A stretch of DNA of 64,000 bases from Chitinophaga pinensis (GCA_945879015.1 CAMCUO010000003.1:1-64000), one strand, 5' to 3'. Shown: positions 1 through 9,253, counted from the first letter of the stretch. Numbers and translations are program-made. Notes: a model not told the origin generated them from the letters alone.

Positions 1-2
1 TA

Positions 3-68
3 TATATGATTGCAGGACATGCAACTCATCATATGGGTGTGATTAAGGAGAAATATTTGATAGAGTAA
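3..68 (+). CDS. DinB-family protein, C-terminal fragment (5' end outside window)
   Basis: Only the last 21 codons are present, in frame from position 3 to a TAA at 66-68. The translated tail contains AGHATHHMGVIKEKYL, which resembles the last helix of DinB/YfiT-like four-helix-bundle proteins, where the motif is usually AGHxxHHxxxIKERY and the histidines help bind metal. The start lies outside the window. The stop codon abuts the convergent murB stop with no gap. The assignment rests on this single motif. Confidence 0.55.
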   Translation, partial: YMIAGHATHHMGVIKEKYLIE

Positions 69-1085
69 TCAGATAATATTTACTTCACGCTCCAATTCAA
101 TTCCAAATTTTTCTTTTACCGATTCTAAAACTTTAGTTGATAGATCGAAAATTTCAGTTCCTTTTGCACTTCCATAATTTACCAAAACCAATGCTTGCAG
201 TTTGTGAACTCCTGCATCTCCAACTATTTTACCTTTCCAACCAGTTTGTTCAATGAGCCAGCCTGCAGCTAATTTTACATTTCCGTTTTCCAATTCGTAA
301 CCAACAATATTCGGATATTTGATTTTAAGGAATTCGTATTTGCCTTTAACAACTTCTGGATTTTTAAAAAAGCTACCCGCATTTCCTATTTCAGCAGGAT
401 TGGGAAGTTTACTGTTTCTAATATTGCAAACCGCTTTACTTATTGTTCTAATACTTTTGTCAATAATTCCCATTGCAGCCAACTCTGTCTCAATCGCTCC
501 ATAACTTGTATTAAATTGTGGATTTTTGAGAAGTTTAAATGTAACAGAAGTAATAATGAATTGATTTTTTAATTTGTGCTTAAAAACACTTTCGCGGTAA
601 CCAAATTTGCATTCTGCTTTTGAAAAAGTACGAACGGTTTTATCTGCCATACTAAATGCTTCCAATTCGTAAAACACATCTTTGATTTCTACTCCGTAAG
701 CACCAATATTTTGCATTGGACTTGCCCCAACGTTTCCTGGTATAAGCGATAAGTTTTCTAATCCAGCATAATTATTTTTAATGCAATGCATCACAAAGTC
801 ATGCCAAACTTCTCCTGCTGCAGATTTAACATAATAGAAATCAGTATCTTCTTTTATGAGTTTAATTCCTTTGAGATTGTTTTTTAAAACGAGTCCGTCA
901 AAATTTTGAGTAAACAATAAATTGCTTCCTCCACCTAGAATTAATTTCTTAGTATTTAAAAATTTTGGATTGGATAAAATATCTTGAATGTCTTCGATGC
1001 TTGAAAATTCGACAAAGTATTTTGCAGTAATATCAATACCAAAAGTGTTGAGTTTTTTTAAAGACTGGTATTCCAGGATTTTCAT
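69..1085 (-). CDS. murB: UDP-N-acetylenolpyruvoylglucosamine reductase MurB
   Basis: Cytoplasmic FAD enzyme that reduces UDP-GlcNAc-enolpyruvate to UDP-MurNAc with NADPH, the second committed step of peptidoglycan precursor synthesis. The FAD-binding loop GGGSNLLF is at about residues 51-58, LSLIPGNVGASPMQNIGAYG at about 112-131, and FGYRES at about 161-166. GNAGSFFKNP at about 235-244 carries the catalytic serine, and the conserved glutamate lies in the C-terminal ELEREV. The 338 residues match type I MurB as in E. coli. A TTG lies two codons upstream at 1091, but ATG at 1085 (MKILEYQ) is the more likely start. It ends in TGA, so TGA is a working stop in this genome. It is convergent with the DinB-like fragment. 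Confidence 0.95.
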   Translation of the reverse strand: MKILEYQSLKKLNTFGIDITAKYFVEFSSIEDIQDILSNPKFLNTKKLILGGGSNLLFTQNFDGLVLKNNLKGIKLIKEDTDFYYVKSAAGEVWHDFVMHCIKNNYAGLENLSLIPGNVGASPMQNIGAYGVEIKDVFYELEAFSMADKTVRTFSKAECKFGYRESVFKHKLKNQFIITSVTFKLLKNPQFNTSYGAIETELAAMGIIDKSIRTISKAVCNIRNSKLPNPAEIGNAGSFFKNPEVVKGKYEFLKIKYPNIVGYELENGNVKLAAGWLIEQTGWKGKIVGDAGVHKLQALVLVNYGSAKGTEIFDLSTKVLESVKEKFGIELEREVNII

Positions 1086-1148
1086 ACTCAAAATTAATAA
1101 TTAAATGCCAAATGCAGCAAATCGTAAATTTTATTGCTTTTTAGGATC

Positions 1149-1290
1149 GTCATTGCCATCCGCCCAGGCGGAGAAGCAATCTCTCACGAAACGGAGAGAG
1201 ATTGCCACATCCCTCGAAAATGCGGGACTCGCAATGACGTCAGAAGATTGAGTATCAATACTAACAGACAAATCGAAGTGTTTTCCATTA
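1149..1290. repeat. Dispersed palindromic intergenic repeat, copy 1
   Basis: Nested inverted repeats fill most of the gap between murB and the glycosyltransferase genes. The outer arms GTCATTGC (1149-1156) and GCAATGAC (1231-1238) enclose GCAATCTCTC (1176-1185) and GAGAGATTGC (1196-1205). The following stretch, CAGACAAATCGAaGTGTTTTC near 1267-1287, recurs with one change near 41254-41274. The element belongs to the same family as the repeats near 28.2 and 41.4 kb. Confidence 0.75.
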
Positions 1291-1333
1291 GACACTAAAG
1301 GCTTAGTTCAGCCAAAATTTCTATCTTCGTATA

Positions 1334-2455
1334 GTGAAAAAAGCCATCGTCTCCGTCATAAACGATTTAAGCACCGATCAGCGCGTTCATAAGGTATGTA
1401 CTACTTTGGAAAAGCTGGGATATGATGTTACGTTGGTGGGCCGTAAGCAAAAATCTAGTTTGCCTTTGGTAGAAAGAACGTATAAGACAAAACGCATGTT
1501 TCTGCTGTTCGAAAAAGGACCGCTTTTTTACGCTGAGTTTCAATTCCGACTTTACACATATCTCTTATTTCATAAAGCCGATGTTTTGGTTTCAAACGAT
1601 TTGGATACTCTTTGGCCAAATTATAAGATTTCGAAACTAAAATCAGCTCATTTGGTTTATGATACTCACGAATTGTTTTGTGAAGTTCCTGAGTTGCAAA
1701 ATAACCCTAAGAAAAAAAATATCTGGAAAAATATCGAGCGCAAAATATTTCCTAATTTGAAATATGTTTTTACGGTGAACGATTCCATTGCAAAAATTTA
1801 TTCAGAAGAATATAAAGTTGATATAAAAGTTGTGAGAAATATTCCACTGCTTTCGAATCAAATTAAAATTGAAAATGTAAGTAAAGAACAATTAGGAATT
1901 CCAACCAATAAAAAAATAATTGTTTTGCAAGGAGCAGGAATCAACATTGATAGAGGAGGAGAGGAAGCAGTAGAAGCAATGCAGCATGTTGAAAATGCTG
2001 TTTTGTTAATTATTGGAAGTGGTGATGTGATGGATGTTTTGAGAAAAATGGTTGAGAAATTTAAATTGCATGATAAAGTAAAATTCATAGGGAAAGTTCC
2101 TTTTCAAAAGTTGGTTCAATATACCCGTCATGCGGATTTGGGTTTAACATTGGACAAAGACACAAATATCAATTATAAATACAGTTTACCAAATAAGTTG
2201 TTTGACTATATCCATGCAGGTGTTCCAGTGTTGTCTTCCAGTTTGATTGAGATCAAAAAAATAATTGATGAATACGCTATTGGCGATTGTATTACCTCGC
2301 ACGATCCTAAGCACATTGCTGAAAAAATCAATGTTATTTTGTTGGACGAAAATAAACTGCAGTTGTGGAAAAAAAACACTAAAATTGCATCCGAAAAATT
2401 AAATTGGGAGTTAGAAGAAAGGGCGTTGATTAATGTATACTCTAAATTTCTTTAG
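1334..2455 (+). CDS. Glycosyltransferase, GT4-type
   Basis: Predicted cytosolic GT-B glycosyltransferase that moves a sugar from an activated donor onto a cell-surface glycan or other acceptor; the substrates are unknown. The N-terminal Rossmann part begins KKAIVSVINDLSTDQRVHKV (residues 2-21) and includes SNDLDTLWPNY and LVYDTHELF. The C-terminal donor-binding half has VLQGAGINIDRGGEEAVEAM, LLIIGSGDV, VKFIGKVPF and YKYSLPNKLFDYIHAGVPVL, the usual GT4 order, with the last block binding the nucleotide sugar. It starts with GTG at 1334; no ATG nearby keeps the N-terminal strand. A second glycosyltransferase follows about 60 bp downstream on the same strand, so the two are probably co-transcribed. 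Confidence 0.85.
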   Translation: MKKAIVSVINDLSTDQRVHKVCTTLEKLGYDVTLVGRKQKSSLPLVERTYKTKRMFLLFEKGPLFYAEFQFRLYTYLLFHKADVLVSNDLDTLWPNYKISKLKSAHLVYDTHELFCEVPELQNNPKKKNIWKNIERKIFPNLKYVFTVNDSIAKIYSEEYKVDIKVVRNIPLLSNQIKIENVSKEQLGIPTNKKIIVLQGAGINIDRGGEEAVEAMQHVENAVLLIIGSGDVMDVLRKMVEKFKLHDKVKFIGKVPFQKLVQYTRHADLGLTLDKDTNINYKYSLPNKLFDYIHAGVPVLSSSLIEIKKIIDEYAIGDCITSHDPKHIAEKINVILLDENKLQLWKKNTKIASEKLNWELEERALINVYSKFL

Positions 2456-2515
2456 AACGCATTCCCTTTGAAAAAGGTGCTAGGGGGATTGATGCGAATG
2501 CTCATTAAAAACGAA

Positions 2516-3631
2516 ATGACTGAAAAACACCTACATATCATCTCTTTTGATGTTCCTTATCCAGCCAACTATGGCGGGGTGATTGATGTTTTTTATAAAA
2601 TAAAGGCATTGCATGCTCATGGAGTAAAAGTTCATTTGCATTGTTTCGAATATGGTAGAGCAGAAGCATTGAGTTTGGAAAGTATTTGCGAAAAGGTATA
2701 CTACTATAAACGTAATATGAGCAAGTCTTTATTGCTGAATACATTGCCTTTTGTTGTGGTAACTCGTTCTTCAGAAAAGTTAATGGAAAATTTATTACGC
2801 GATACTTATCCTATTTTATTTGAAGGCTTACATTCTTGTTTTCATTTGAATGATGACCGTTTAATGGGAAGAATTAAAATTGTGAGAACGCATAATATCG
2901 AACACGATTATTATAAGAATCTTCAGATAGTAGAAAAAAGATTCTTCAAAAAAATCTATTTTAAGACAGAAGGTAAAAAACTGGAGCGTTTTGAGAAAAT
3001 TTTTAAAAAGGCTGATTATGTTGCGGCTATTTCTCCTGCTGATGCAATGGCGCTTTCCACACGTTATAAAAATGTGCATCACATTACTGCCTTTCATCCA
3101 AATGAAGCAGTAAAAATTAAAGAAGGTATTGGTAAATTTTGTTTGTACCACGGAAATTTAGAAGTGGGAGAAAACAATGAAGCAGCCTTGTATTTGGTGA
3201 ATCAAGTATTTTCAAAAATAAAAACTCCTTTGATTATTGCTGGAAGAAAACCCTCTAAAGAATTAGTTTCTGCTGTCTCTAATTATTCACACATCAGTAT
3301 AAAAGCAAATATCAATACACAAGATATTGATGAACTTATTAAAACAGCACAAATAAATGTGCTGCCAACATTCCAAGCAACGGGAATTAAATTAAAATTA
3401 TTAGTTGCACTTTTTACGGGCAGACATTGTATTGTAAATTCTCTAATGGCTGCAAATACCGGGTTAGAAAAATTATGTTCCATTCAAGATTCTCCCGAAT
3501 CTATGACTAAAGAAATATCTCGTTTGTTTGAATTGCAATTTGATATGCAGGAAAAGCAAAAAAGAGAAGCAATACTCATTGAAAACTTCTCAAATGAGAA
3601 TAATGTGAAAAAGCTTATTTGCTTGATTTAG
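2516..3631 (+). CDS. Glycosyltransferase-like protein, divergent GT-B
   Basis: Likely GT-B glycosyltransferase acting with the preceding gene; donor and acceptor are unknown. The N-terminus LHIISFDVPYPANYGG resembles the first strand and loop of GT4 enzymes. Later blocks are VRTHNIEHDYY (about residue 125), FCLYHGNLEVGENNEA (about 205-220), TPLIIAGRKP and INVLPTFQATGIKLKLLVAL, which mark a donor-binding half. The open frame extends upstream to a TTG at 2468. I chose ATG at 2516 because the first conserved strand begins four residues later. It lies 60 bp after the GT4 gene. The 202 bp after its stop hold no convincing gene. Confidence 0.75.
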   Translation: MTEKHLHIISFDVPYPANYGGVIDVFYKIKALHAHGVKVHLHCFEYGRAEALSLESICEKVYYYKRNMSKSLLLNTLPFVVVTRSSEKLMENLLRDTYPILFEGLHSCFHLNDDRLMGRIKIVRTHNIEHDYYKNLQIVEKRFFKKIYFKTEGKKLERFEKIFKKADYVAAISPADAMALSTRYKNVHHITAFHPNEAVKIKEGIGKFCLYHGNLEVGENNEAALYLVNQVFSKIKTPLIIAGRKPSKELVSAVSNYSHISIKANINTQDIDELIKTAQINVLPTFQATGIKLKLLVALFTGRHCIVNSLMAANTGLEKLCSIQDSPESMTKEISRLFELQFDMQEKQKREAILIENFSNENNVKKLICLI

Positions 3632-3833
3632 TTCCCCTTTTCCTATAATCCTGAACTAAAAGTTATAGGTTGGTGTTGCTAGGAGAAAAAGGACAAGTAT
3701 CAAAAAATGCTGAGCGTTTATAATAAAAACGGTGCATCACTATTTATTGGTTTTATAGTTTTGATTAGTACTGCGGAAAGAGGATTGATAAAAATCTGTT
3801 TTGGTAGGGATAAATATCTGTTTGTTTAGAAAA

Positions 3834-4514
3834 TTATGAGGTAAATTTTTTGAGCTCTTCAATAATATTAGAAGGGTTACGATTTGGGCCTCGATCTAGA
3901 TGGCAATCAATCCAGTCAGCAATATTTGGATGTTTTAATAAATTTTTGAATTCGCTTTGCAGATATGCTTTTAGATTTTTTTTAGCTTCATTCATTTCTT
4001 CCCATACTTTTTTTCTCGTTTCCAGCACAAAAATGATGTCTTCAAAATCTGAGCTTGTTCTTCCATCGTTTTTACCTCTTCCTTTGAAGGCTTCCAATTT
4101 TGTTGCTATAAAATAGGGAGCACTTAATATTTTTACCGTACATCTTTCATCAACAACATATTCAACTGCTGCAGTAAATCCTTCAGGATACCATTTGTTA
4201 CCAAAACCAATAGAAGGGTCATTGGTTGGCATAATGTCCACGACAATTCCTTGTATTTTATATCTACAAACTACCCCTGATTCAATATCATTTGAAAAAC
4301 CAATTGCTCGTAATTTTTCTTCCAACTCTACTCTGTTTTTGTAGTTCAGTATTTCTACAATAACATCTACATCATCAGTTGGCCTTGATTCTAAAACAGC
4401 TTTATCCGGATATAATGATATTGTTGCGCCACCTACAAAGACTACTTTTTCTCTTAGTGTATCTAACGCGTTTGCAACAGCTTTAATTCTTATTATGTTT
4501 ATGTGGTGACTCAT
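3834..4514 (-). CDS. Nucleotidyltransferase, AbiEii-like putative toxin
   Basis: Predicted nucleotidyltransferase of the DNA polymerase beta fold, the family of the AbiEii/AbiGii toxins. FVGGATISLY (residues 26-35) gives the GG-x-S-type helix cap, DDVDV (47-51) the metal-binding D-x-D, and VVDIMPTND (91-99) a third acidic position. A C-terminal block, SAPYFIATKLEAFKGRG, is typical of this clade. In AbiE-type systems such enzymes block growth, in some cases by modifying tRNA, until an antitoxin counteracts them. The start codon overlaps the stop of the upstream winged-helix gene as ATGA (4511-4514), a sign of translational coupling. Toxicity and target are inferred; a house-keeping role cannot be excluded. 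Confidence 0.75.
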   Translation of the reverse strand: MSHHINIIRIKAVANALDTLREKVVFVGGATISLYPDKAVLESRPTDDVDVIVEILNYKNRVELEEKLRAIGFSNDIESGVVCRYKIQGIVVDIMPTNDPSIGFGNKWYPEGFTAAVEYVVDERCTVKILSAPYFIATKLEAFKGRGKNDGRTSSDFEDIIFVLETRKKVWEEMNEAKKNLKAYLQSEFKNLLKHPNIADWIDCHLDRGPNRNPSNIIEELKKFTS

Positions 4515-5005
4515 TTAAAATATTTCTCTAATTCATTTAATGCAAGTTTAACTTCTCTTACTTTTCCTACACGAATAACATCTACCAACGCTAACAATTT
4601 ATAATACACTTCATCATCGTGAATTGATTCTACTTGTTTCGGATAAAATGGTTCAATCATTAAACCAATCACTTCACCATTATAAGCTGGCCAAACGTAA
4701 TTCATTTCACTCACTATGTGTTTCTTCATGCATGGGTGCGAATGAGCAGTTGGAACTCCTCTTACCATTGCACCTGGCTGTTTTGGAAAAACGTAGCGTA
4801 CTCCATATTTCAAAAACTCAAATAAATTTAAACGATTAATTCTTTTCTTACTAAAATCAATTAACCCTGCAATCTGGCTTCTGTTCAAGGATTCAGAGAT
4901 TTCTGATAGACTTATGTGTAATGCGTTTGCAAGTCCAAGCAATTGCACAGGCTTGTTACCCATTGCCAATACTTTCAATAGGATAGCTATATCTTGGGGG
5001 CGCAT
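4511..5005 (-). CDS. Winged-helix regulator, putative antitoxin of the nucleotidyltransferase pair
   Basis: The 164-residue protein opens with MRPQDIAILLKVLAMGN, followed by LANALHISLSEISESLNRSQ, a MarR-like winged helix-turn-helix. The C-terminal half (VFPKQPGAMVRGVPTAHSHP, then WPAYNGEVIG) is a block often seen in regulators encoded beside this nucleotidyltransferase type. The frame is open to an ATG at 5050, but that codon lies inside a perfect palindrome, and a TAnnTTTG box at 5028-5035 sits between. ATG at 5005 therefore fits best; ATG at 5023 would be almost leaderless. Its TGA stop overlaps the toxin start. I infer that it represses its own promoter and neutralises the enzyme. Confidence 0.72.
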   Translation of the reverse strand: MRPQDIAILLKVLAMGNKPVQLLGLANALHISLSEISESLNRSQIAGLIDFSKKRINRLNLFEFLKYGVRYVFPKQPGAMVRGVPTAHSHPCMKKHIVSEMNYVWPAYNGEVIGLMIEPFYPKQVESIHDDEVYYKLLALVDVIRVGKVREVKLALNELEKYFK

Positions 5006-5027
5006 ACCATTGTGCTTTCTCATAATG

Positions 5028-5079
5028 CAAATATAGATATTATTTCTCATTTCGCATATCGCGAAATGAGAAATAATAT
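5028..5079 (-). promoter_or_regulatory. Promoter and palindromic operator of the toxin-antitoxin-like pair
   Basis: On the minus strand TATATTTG (5035-5028) matches the Bacteroidota -7 box. Directly upstream is a perfect inverted repeat with 19-nt arms (5037-5055 and 5061-5079) and a 5-nt spacer; the core is ATTTCGC / GCGAAAT. The palindrome covers the -33 region, where a bound repressor would block RNA polymerase. This is the expected layout for autoregulation by the winged-helix protein. Confidence 0.7.
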
Positions 5080-5240
5080 TAATTGACTAATAACCAATTA
5101 ATTATAATTATATGGAGAAAGGGATTATGCCCAATTTAGGGTAATTTTTATGGTTGGCATACCTAATTTAGGGCGCTACCGATACAAAATCTAAAAAAAC
5201 TTATTTTCCAACATATCATCTTACGCTTCCGGTCATCCTG

Positions 5241-5265
5241 AAACCAAAACTTCGGTACACCGAAG
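5241..5265 (-). terminator. Possible terminator of ftsE
   Basis: On the minus strand, just past the ftsE stop, CTTCGG and CCGAAG form a 6-bp stem around a 4-nt loop (5250-5265) followed by the T-rich TTTTGGTTT (5249-5241). The stem is short, so the call is tentative. Confidence 0.45.
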
Positions 5266-5271
5266 GTTTAC

Positions 5272-5952
5272 TTAATTTACTTTGGAATCAATCACCTTCC
5301 CCATTTCACACTTAATAGTTCTGGAAGGAAATTTATCAAACATCAGAATGTCGTGAGTTGCAATTAGCACGGCTCTTCCGTTTTTGCTTATTTCCACTAA
5401 TAAATTCATGATGCCTTCGGATGTTTCAGGATCTAGGTTTCCTGTTGGTTCATCAGCTAATATTAGTTCGGGGTCGTTTAATAATGCTCTTGCTATGGAA
5501 ATACGTTGTTGTTCACCACCTGAAAGTTCGTGCGGCATTTTGAAACCTTTTGTATTTAAGTGTACTTTTTCCAAAACTTCTTGAATGCGTTTTTGCATAG
5601 CTAGTTTGTCTTTCCAGCCTGTAGCTTTTAAAACAAACATTAAATTATCGTTTACGCTTCTGTCGGTCAACAATTGAAAATCCTGGAATACAATGCCTAG
5701 TTTTCTTCTCAGGAATGGAATTTCTTTTCGTTTGATGGTGGCTAAATCAAATCCGGCAACGGTTCCGCTTCCTTCTGTAAGGTCTAAGTCGGCATACAAT
5801 GTTTTTAGCAAACTGCTTTTTCCGCTTCCTGTTTTCCCGATCAGATAAACGAATTCACCCTTGTCAATGCTTATGTTTACATTGGCAAGCACCAAATTGT
5901 ACTTTTGGAAAATAGAAACGTTGTTTAAGCTGATAATTGTATCGAGCGCCAT
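5272..5952 (-). CDS. ftsE: Cell-division ABC transporter ATP-binding protein FtsE
   Basis: ATPase of the FtsEX complex, which sits on the cytoplasmic face of the membrane at the division site and passes ATP-driven changes through FtsX to peptidoglycan hydrolases. The 226 residues are normal for FtsE. Visible motifs in order: Walker A GKTGSGKSS (about 38-46), Q-loop VFQDFQLL (about 88-95), signature LSGGEQQ (about 142-148), Walker B LILADEPTGNLDP (about 162-174) and switch histidine ATHD (about 197-200). The pattern LRRKLGIVFQDFQLL is typical of FtsE. No ftsX is adjacent, so its partner must be elsewhere; a LolD/MacB-type ATPase is a less likely alternative. It is divergent from the TPR gene. 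Confidence 0.85.
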   Translation of the reverse strand: MALDTIISLNNVSIFQKYNLVLANVNISIDKGEFVYLIGKTGSGKSSLLKTLYADLDLTEGSGTVAGFDLATIKRKEIPFLRRKLGIVFQDFQLLTDRSVNDNLMFVLKATGWKDKLAMQKRIQEVLEKVHLNTKGFKMPHELSGGEQQRISIARALLNDPELILADEPTGNLDPETSEGIMNLLVEISKNGRAVLIATHDILMFDKFPSRTIKCEMGKVIDSKVN

Positions 5953-6112
5953 TGTCTGCTAAAATATATTCCCGAAAATTAGTCATAAGCAGTATGGACA
6001 AGGGTCATTTATTCGCAATACTTTCAACATTTGTGCGTTAATAACTTCCAACCACCTTAAAACTTCATGGGACTATCCTTACTAATTTTACCATTATCTA
6101 TTAACCTATTCA

Positions 6113-9100
6113 ATGAAGAATATAAACGGGGTTGCACTTTTAGTTGGGATACTTTTTTCGGTTTCTGTTTTTGCTCAAAAAACGGTTCATGTTTTACATG
6201 AGGATTCGGAATATAAACAAGCGATTGAACTTTTTCAAAAAGAGAAGTATGGGGCTGCCCAAAAAAGTTTTGCCAAAGTAATAGAATCCAATAACGATCC
6301 ACATTCACTTGTTCGTATTGATGCTGAATATTACAATGCTATTTGTGCTATTGAATTATTCAACAAAGATGGCGAGCTATACCTCAAACAATTTATTGCC
6401 AATCATCCTGAAAGTCCGAAAGTAAAAACAGCTTATTTTTATTTAGGAAAATACAATTATCGCAAAAAGAAATGGCGTGAAGCAATTGAATGGTTTGAAA
6501 AGGTTGATATCTATGACTTAACAACAGAAGAGCTTGCTGAGTTTTATTTTAAACGCGGTTATTGTTTTTTCGAATCCAAAAAATTAACGGAGGCTAAAAA
6601 AGATTTCTATGAAATAAAAGATGTGGACAATAAATATGCAGCAGCAGCAAAATATTATTATGCTCATATTTCTTATGGCGAAAAAAATTACGAAACCGCT
6701 CTGACGGATTTCGAAAAATTACAGACTAACGAAACGTTTGGTTCCATTGTTCCTTATTACATCGCTCAAATTTATTTTTTGCAAGGAAAATATGAAAAGG
6801 TTATTGGCTATGCTCCAGCATTGCTGGATTCGGCTGTTACCAAACGCGCTCCTGAAATAGCAAAAGTATTAGGCGAATCGTATTACCGTACTTCTAAGTA
6901 CAAAGAAGCGCTTCCATATTTGAAAAAATATGAGAAGGCAAATAAATCGCTTACCCGTAAAGATAATTATCAAATGGGTTTTGTTCATTATACGCTCAAA
7001 GACTATGAAGAAGCAATCAGTTATTTTATCAGAACAGGAAATATTGATGATTCACTAGCACAAAATGCTTACTACCATATTGCAGATTGTTATATCAAAA
7101 CGGATAGCAAACAAAACGCACTCAATGCATTTGGTTTTGCTTCTAAATTGGATTTCGATAAAGGAGTTCAGGAAGATGCTCTTTACAATTATGCTAAGCT
7201 GTCGTACGAGTTAGCCTTTAATCCATATAATGAAGCCATCAAAGCTTTTCAGAAATACATCATGCTTTTCCCGAATGCAACGCACATTGATGAAGCTTAT
7301 GCTTATTTAGCAAACGTATTTATAACAACTAAGAGTTATAAGGAAGCATTGGAAGCCATTGAAAGTATAAAAGTATTGACACCCGAATTAAAACAAGCGC
7401 ATCAAAAAGTAGCTTATTACCGCGGTATCGATTTGTTCAACAACATGGAATATGCAGAAGCGATTAAATTGTTTGATAAGTCGAATACGTATTTGTTCGA
7501 CAAAGCCATCCGTGCAAACGCTATTTATTGGAAAGCAGAATCGTTTTACCGTTTGAATAAATATCCTGAAGCCATTGAATATTATTTGGATTATACTTCG
7601 GAGCCAGGCGCAATTGGTAAAATGGAGTTGAGTGATGCGAATTATAACATTGGTTATTCGTATTATAAATTGAAAGATTATACAAACAGTAATTTGTGGT
7701 TTCGCAAATTTGTAACGTTTAAACCACAAGCCAATGCTAAGAAAATAAATGATGCTTACAATCGTATTGGTGATGGTTACTTTATGCAACGCGATTTTGC
7801 TAATGCTGTAGATTATTACGATCAATCGTATAAAATGAAACTGATGAATGCTGATTATGCTCTTTTCCAAAAAGCATTGGCGTATGGTGTTCAGAAAAAA
7901 CAAGGTGCAAAAATTACGGATATGAATACATTTATTTCTACGTATCCGAAATCACCTTATATCCAAAAAGCAAAATTTGAATTGGCTTTAGCTTATGATA
8001 AGGACAATCAGCAAGACAGGGCTTTGAGTAAGTTCATTGCTTTTGTAGATGAATATCCAAACAGCGCTTACATCAATGTGAGTTTAAGTAAAATTGGTTT
8101 GATTTATTATGCAAAGAAAGAAGATGACAAAGCCTTATCGTATTTCGATAAATTAATTAAACGTGATAGAAAATCTCCGGAAGCAAACGAAGCAATTAAT
8201 ACAGTAAAAGTAATTTACACCTCAAAAGGCGATCCTGATGGATTAGGAACATATTTAGCTTCGGTAGGCGCAACCATTCCGCAAGGCGAGTTGGATTCGT
8301 TAACATATAACAACGGGAAAAATCATTACATGGAACAAGATTGCAAAAGTGTGGTGAGTGATTTTGATAAATACATTTCAAAATTTCCTGATGGAATATT
8401 TATTACACAAGCCAATTTTTATAAAGCAGAATGCGATTATAAATTAGGAAATGCAGATGCAGCTTTCAAAGGTTATTCGTTTGTGATTAGTAAACCTAAA
8501 TCGGAATTTACGGAGCAATCGTTATACAAAGCATCCGACATAGCATTTAAGAAGTTGGATTACCCTAAAGCGATTGAATATTACAAGCTGTTAGAATTGC
8601 AAGCAGAAAACACGAAGAGCAACAATGCAGCGATTATTGGTTTGATGCGCTCGTATTACAATACAAAATCAAATGAAGACATAATTGCATATGCGAACAA
8701 AGTTTTAAAGATTGAAAATGTTACGGAGCAGTTGAGTAGTGAAGCACATTTTTATTTGGGACAAACCTATTTATCAATGCAGAAGTTAGATGATGCGCAG
8801 GCAGAATTTCAATCGGTTGTTAATAGTTCAAAGGCTGAAATTGCTGCTGAGTCGCAATACAACATTGCTACTATTTTTTATCTGAAAAGCGAGTTTAAGC
8901 AATCGAAAAAAGCGGTGTTTGATTTAATCAATGGTGATGGAGATTATCCTTATTGGGTAACGAATGGAATGATTTTATTGGCAGACAACTATGTTTCCTT
9001 AGGTGATAATTTTCAGGCAAAAGGCTATTTAAAAATTGTGATTGATGAATCGGATACACCCGAGTTAATAAAATTGGCTCAGGAACGATTGGATAAAATT

Positions 9101-9253
9101 AATGCAGCAGAAGAATCTATAAAACAAATGAAAACGGTAGAAGAGCCAATAAAGTTAGAGTTTGAAGGAAACAGTCCGAATCAAAATAAATTATTTACAG
9201 AACCAACAAAAGAAGTTGCACCAGAAGCGAAGGAAGGAGAAAATCATGAATAA
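6113..9253 (+). CDS. Large periplasmic tetratricopeptide-repeat protein
   Basis: 1046 residues with a signal peptide (about residues 1-21, ending VSVFAQ) and tetratricopeptide-like helical repeats along nearly the whole length. Examples are YKQAIELFQKEKYGAAQKSF, YNRIGDGYFMQRDFANAVDYY and FKKLDYPKAIEYY, with the recurrent A-x-Y and F-x-K-A-x-x-Y patterns. The tail is charged and rich in Lys and Glu. Such proteins act as scaffolds in the periplasm or at the outer membrane; the partner is unknown. The next gene, an outer-membrane barrel, starts inside the last codons (8-bp overlap), which suggests that the two products act together. No enzyme motif is visible and I assign no gene name. Confidence 0.85.
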   Translation: MKNINGVALLVGILFSVSVFAQKTVHVLHEDSEYKQAIELFQKEKYGAAQKSFAKVIESNNDPHSLVRIDAEYYNAICAIELFNKDGELYLKQFIANHPESPKVKTAYFYLGKYNYRKKKWREAIEWFEKVDIYDLTTEELAEFYFKRGYCFFESKKLTEAKKDFYEIKDVDNKYAAAAKYYYAHISYGEKNYETALTDFEKLQTNETFGSIVPYYIAQIYFLQGKYEKVIGYAPALLDSAVTKRAPEIAKVLGESYYRTSKYKEALPYLKKYEKANKSLTRKDNYQMGFVHYTLKDYEEAISYFIRTGNIDDSLAQNAYYHIADCYIKTDSKQNALNAFGFASKLDFDKGVQEDALYNYAKLSYELAFNPYNEAIKAFQKYIMLFPNATHIDEAYAYLANVFITTKSYKEALEAIESIKVLTPELKQAHQKVAYYRGIDLFNNMEYAEAIKLFDKSNTYLFDKAIRANAIYWKAESFYRLNKYPEAIEYYLDYTSEPGAIGKMELSDANYNIGYSYYKLKDYTNSNLWFRKFVTFKPQANAKKINDAYNRIGDGYFMQRDFANAVDYYDQSYKMKLMNADYALFQKALAYGVQKKQGAKITDMNTFISTYPKSPYIQKAKFELALAYDKDNQQDRALSKFIAFVDEYPNSAYINVSLSKIGLIYYAKKEDDKALSYFDKLIKRDRKSPEANEAINTVKVIYTSKGDPDGLGTYLASVGATIPQGELDSLTYNNGKNHYMEQDCKSVVSDFDKYISKFPDGIFITQANFYKAECDYKLGNADAAFKGYSFVISKPKSEFTEQSLYKASDIAFKKLDYPKAIEYYKLLELQAENTKSNNAAIIGLMRSYYNTKSNEDIIAYANKVLKIENVTEQLSSEAHFYLGQTYLSMQKLDDAQAEFQSVVNSSKAEIAAESQYNIATIFYLKSEFKQSKKAVFDLINGDGDYPYWVTNGMILLADNYVSLGDNFQAKGYLKIVIDESDTPELIKLAQERLDKINAAEESIKQMKTVEEPIKLEFEGNSPNQNKLFTEPTKEVAPEAKEGENHE

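Noticed and set aside
3707..3829. 40-codon open frame between the glycosyltransferase and the toxin-like gene.
   Set aside because: No recognisable sequence, no promoter box or convincing ribosome binding site; the length is expected by chance.
5134..5181. Two copies of AATTTAGGG (about 5136 and 5172) as an operator.
   Set aside because: Short, AT-rich and not near a start codon; may be chance.
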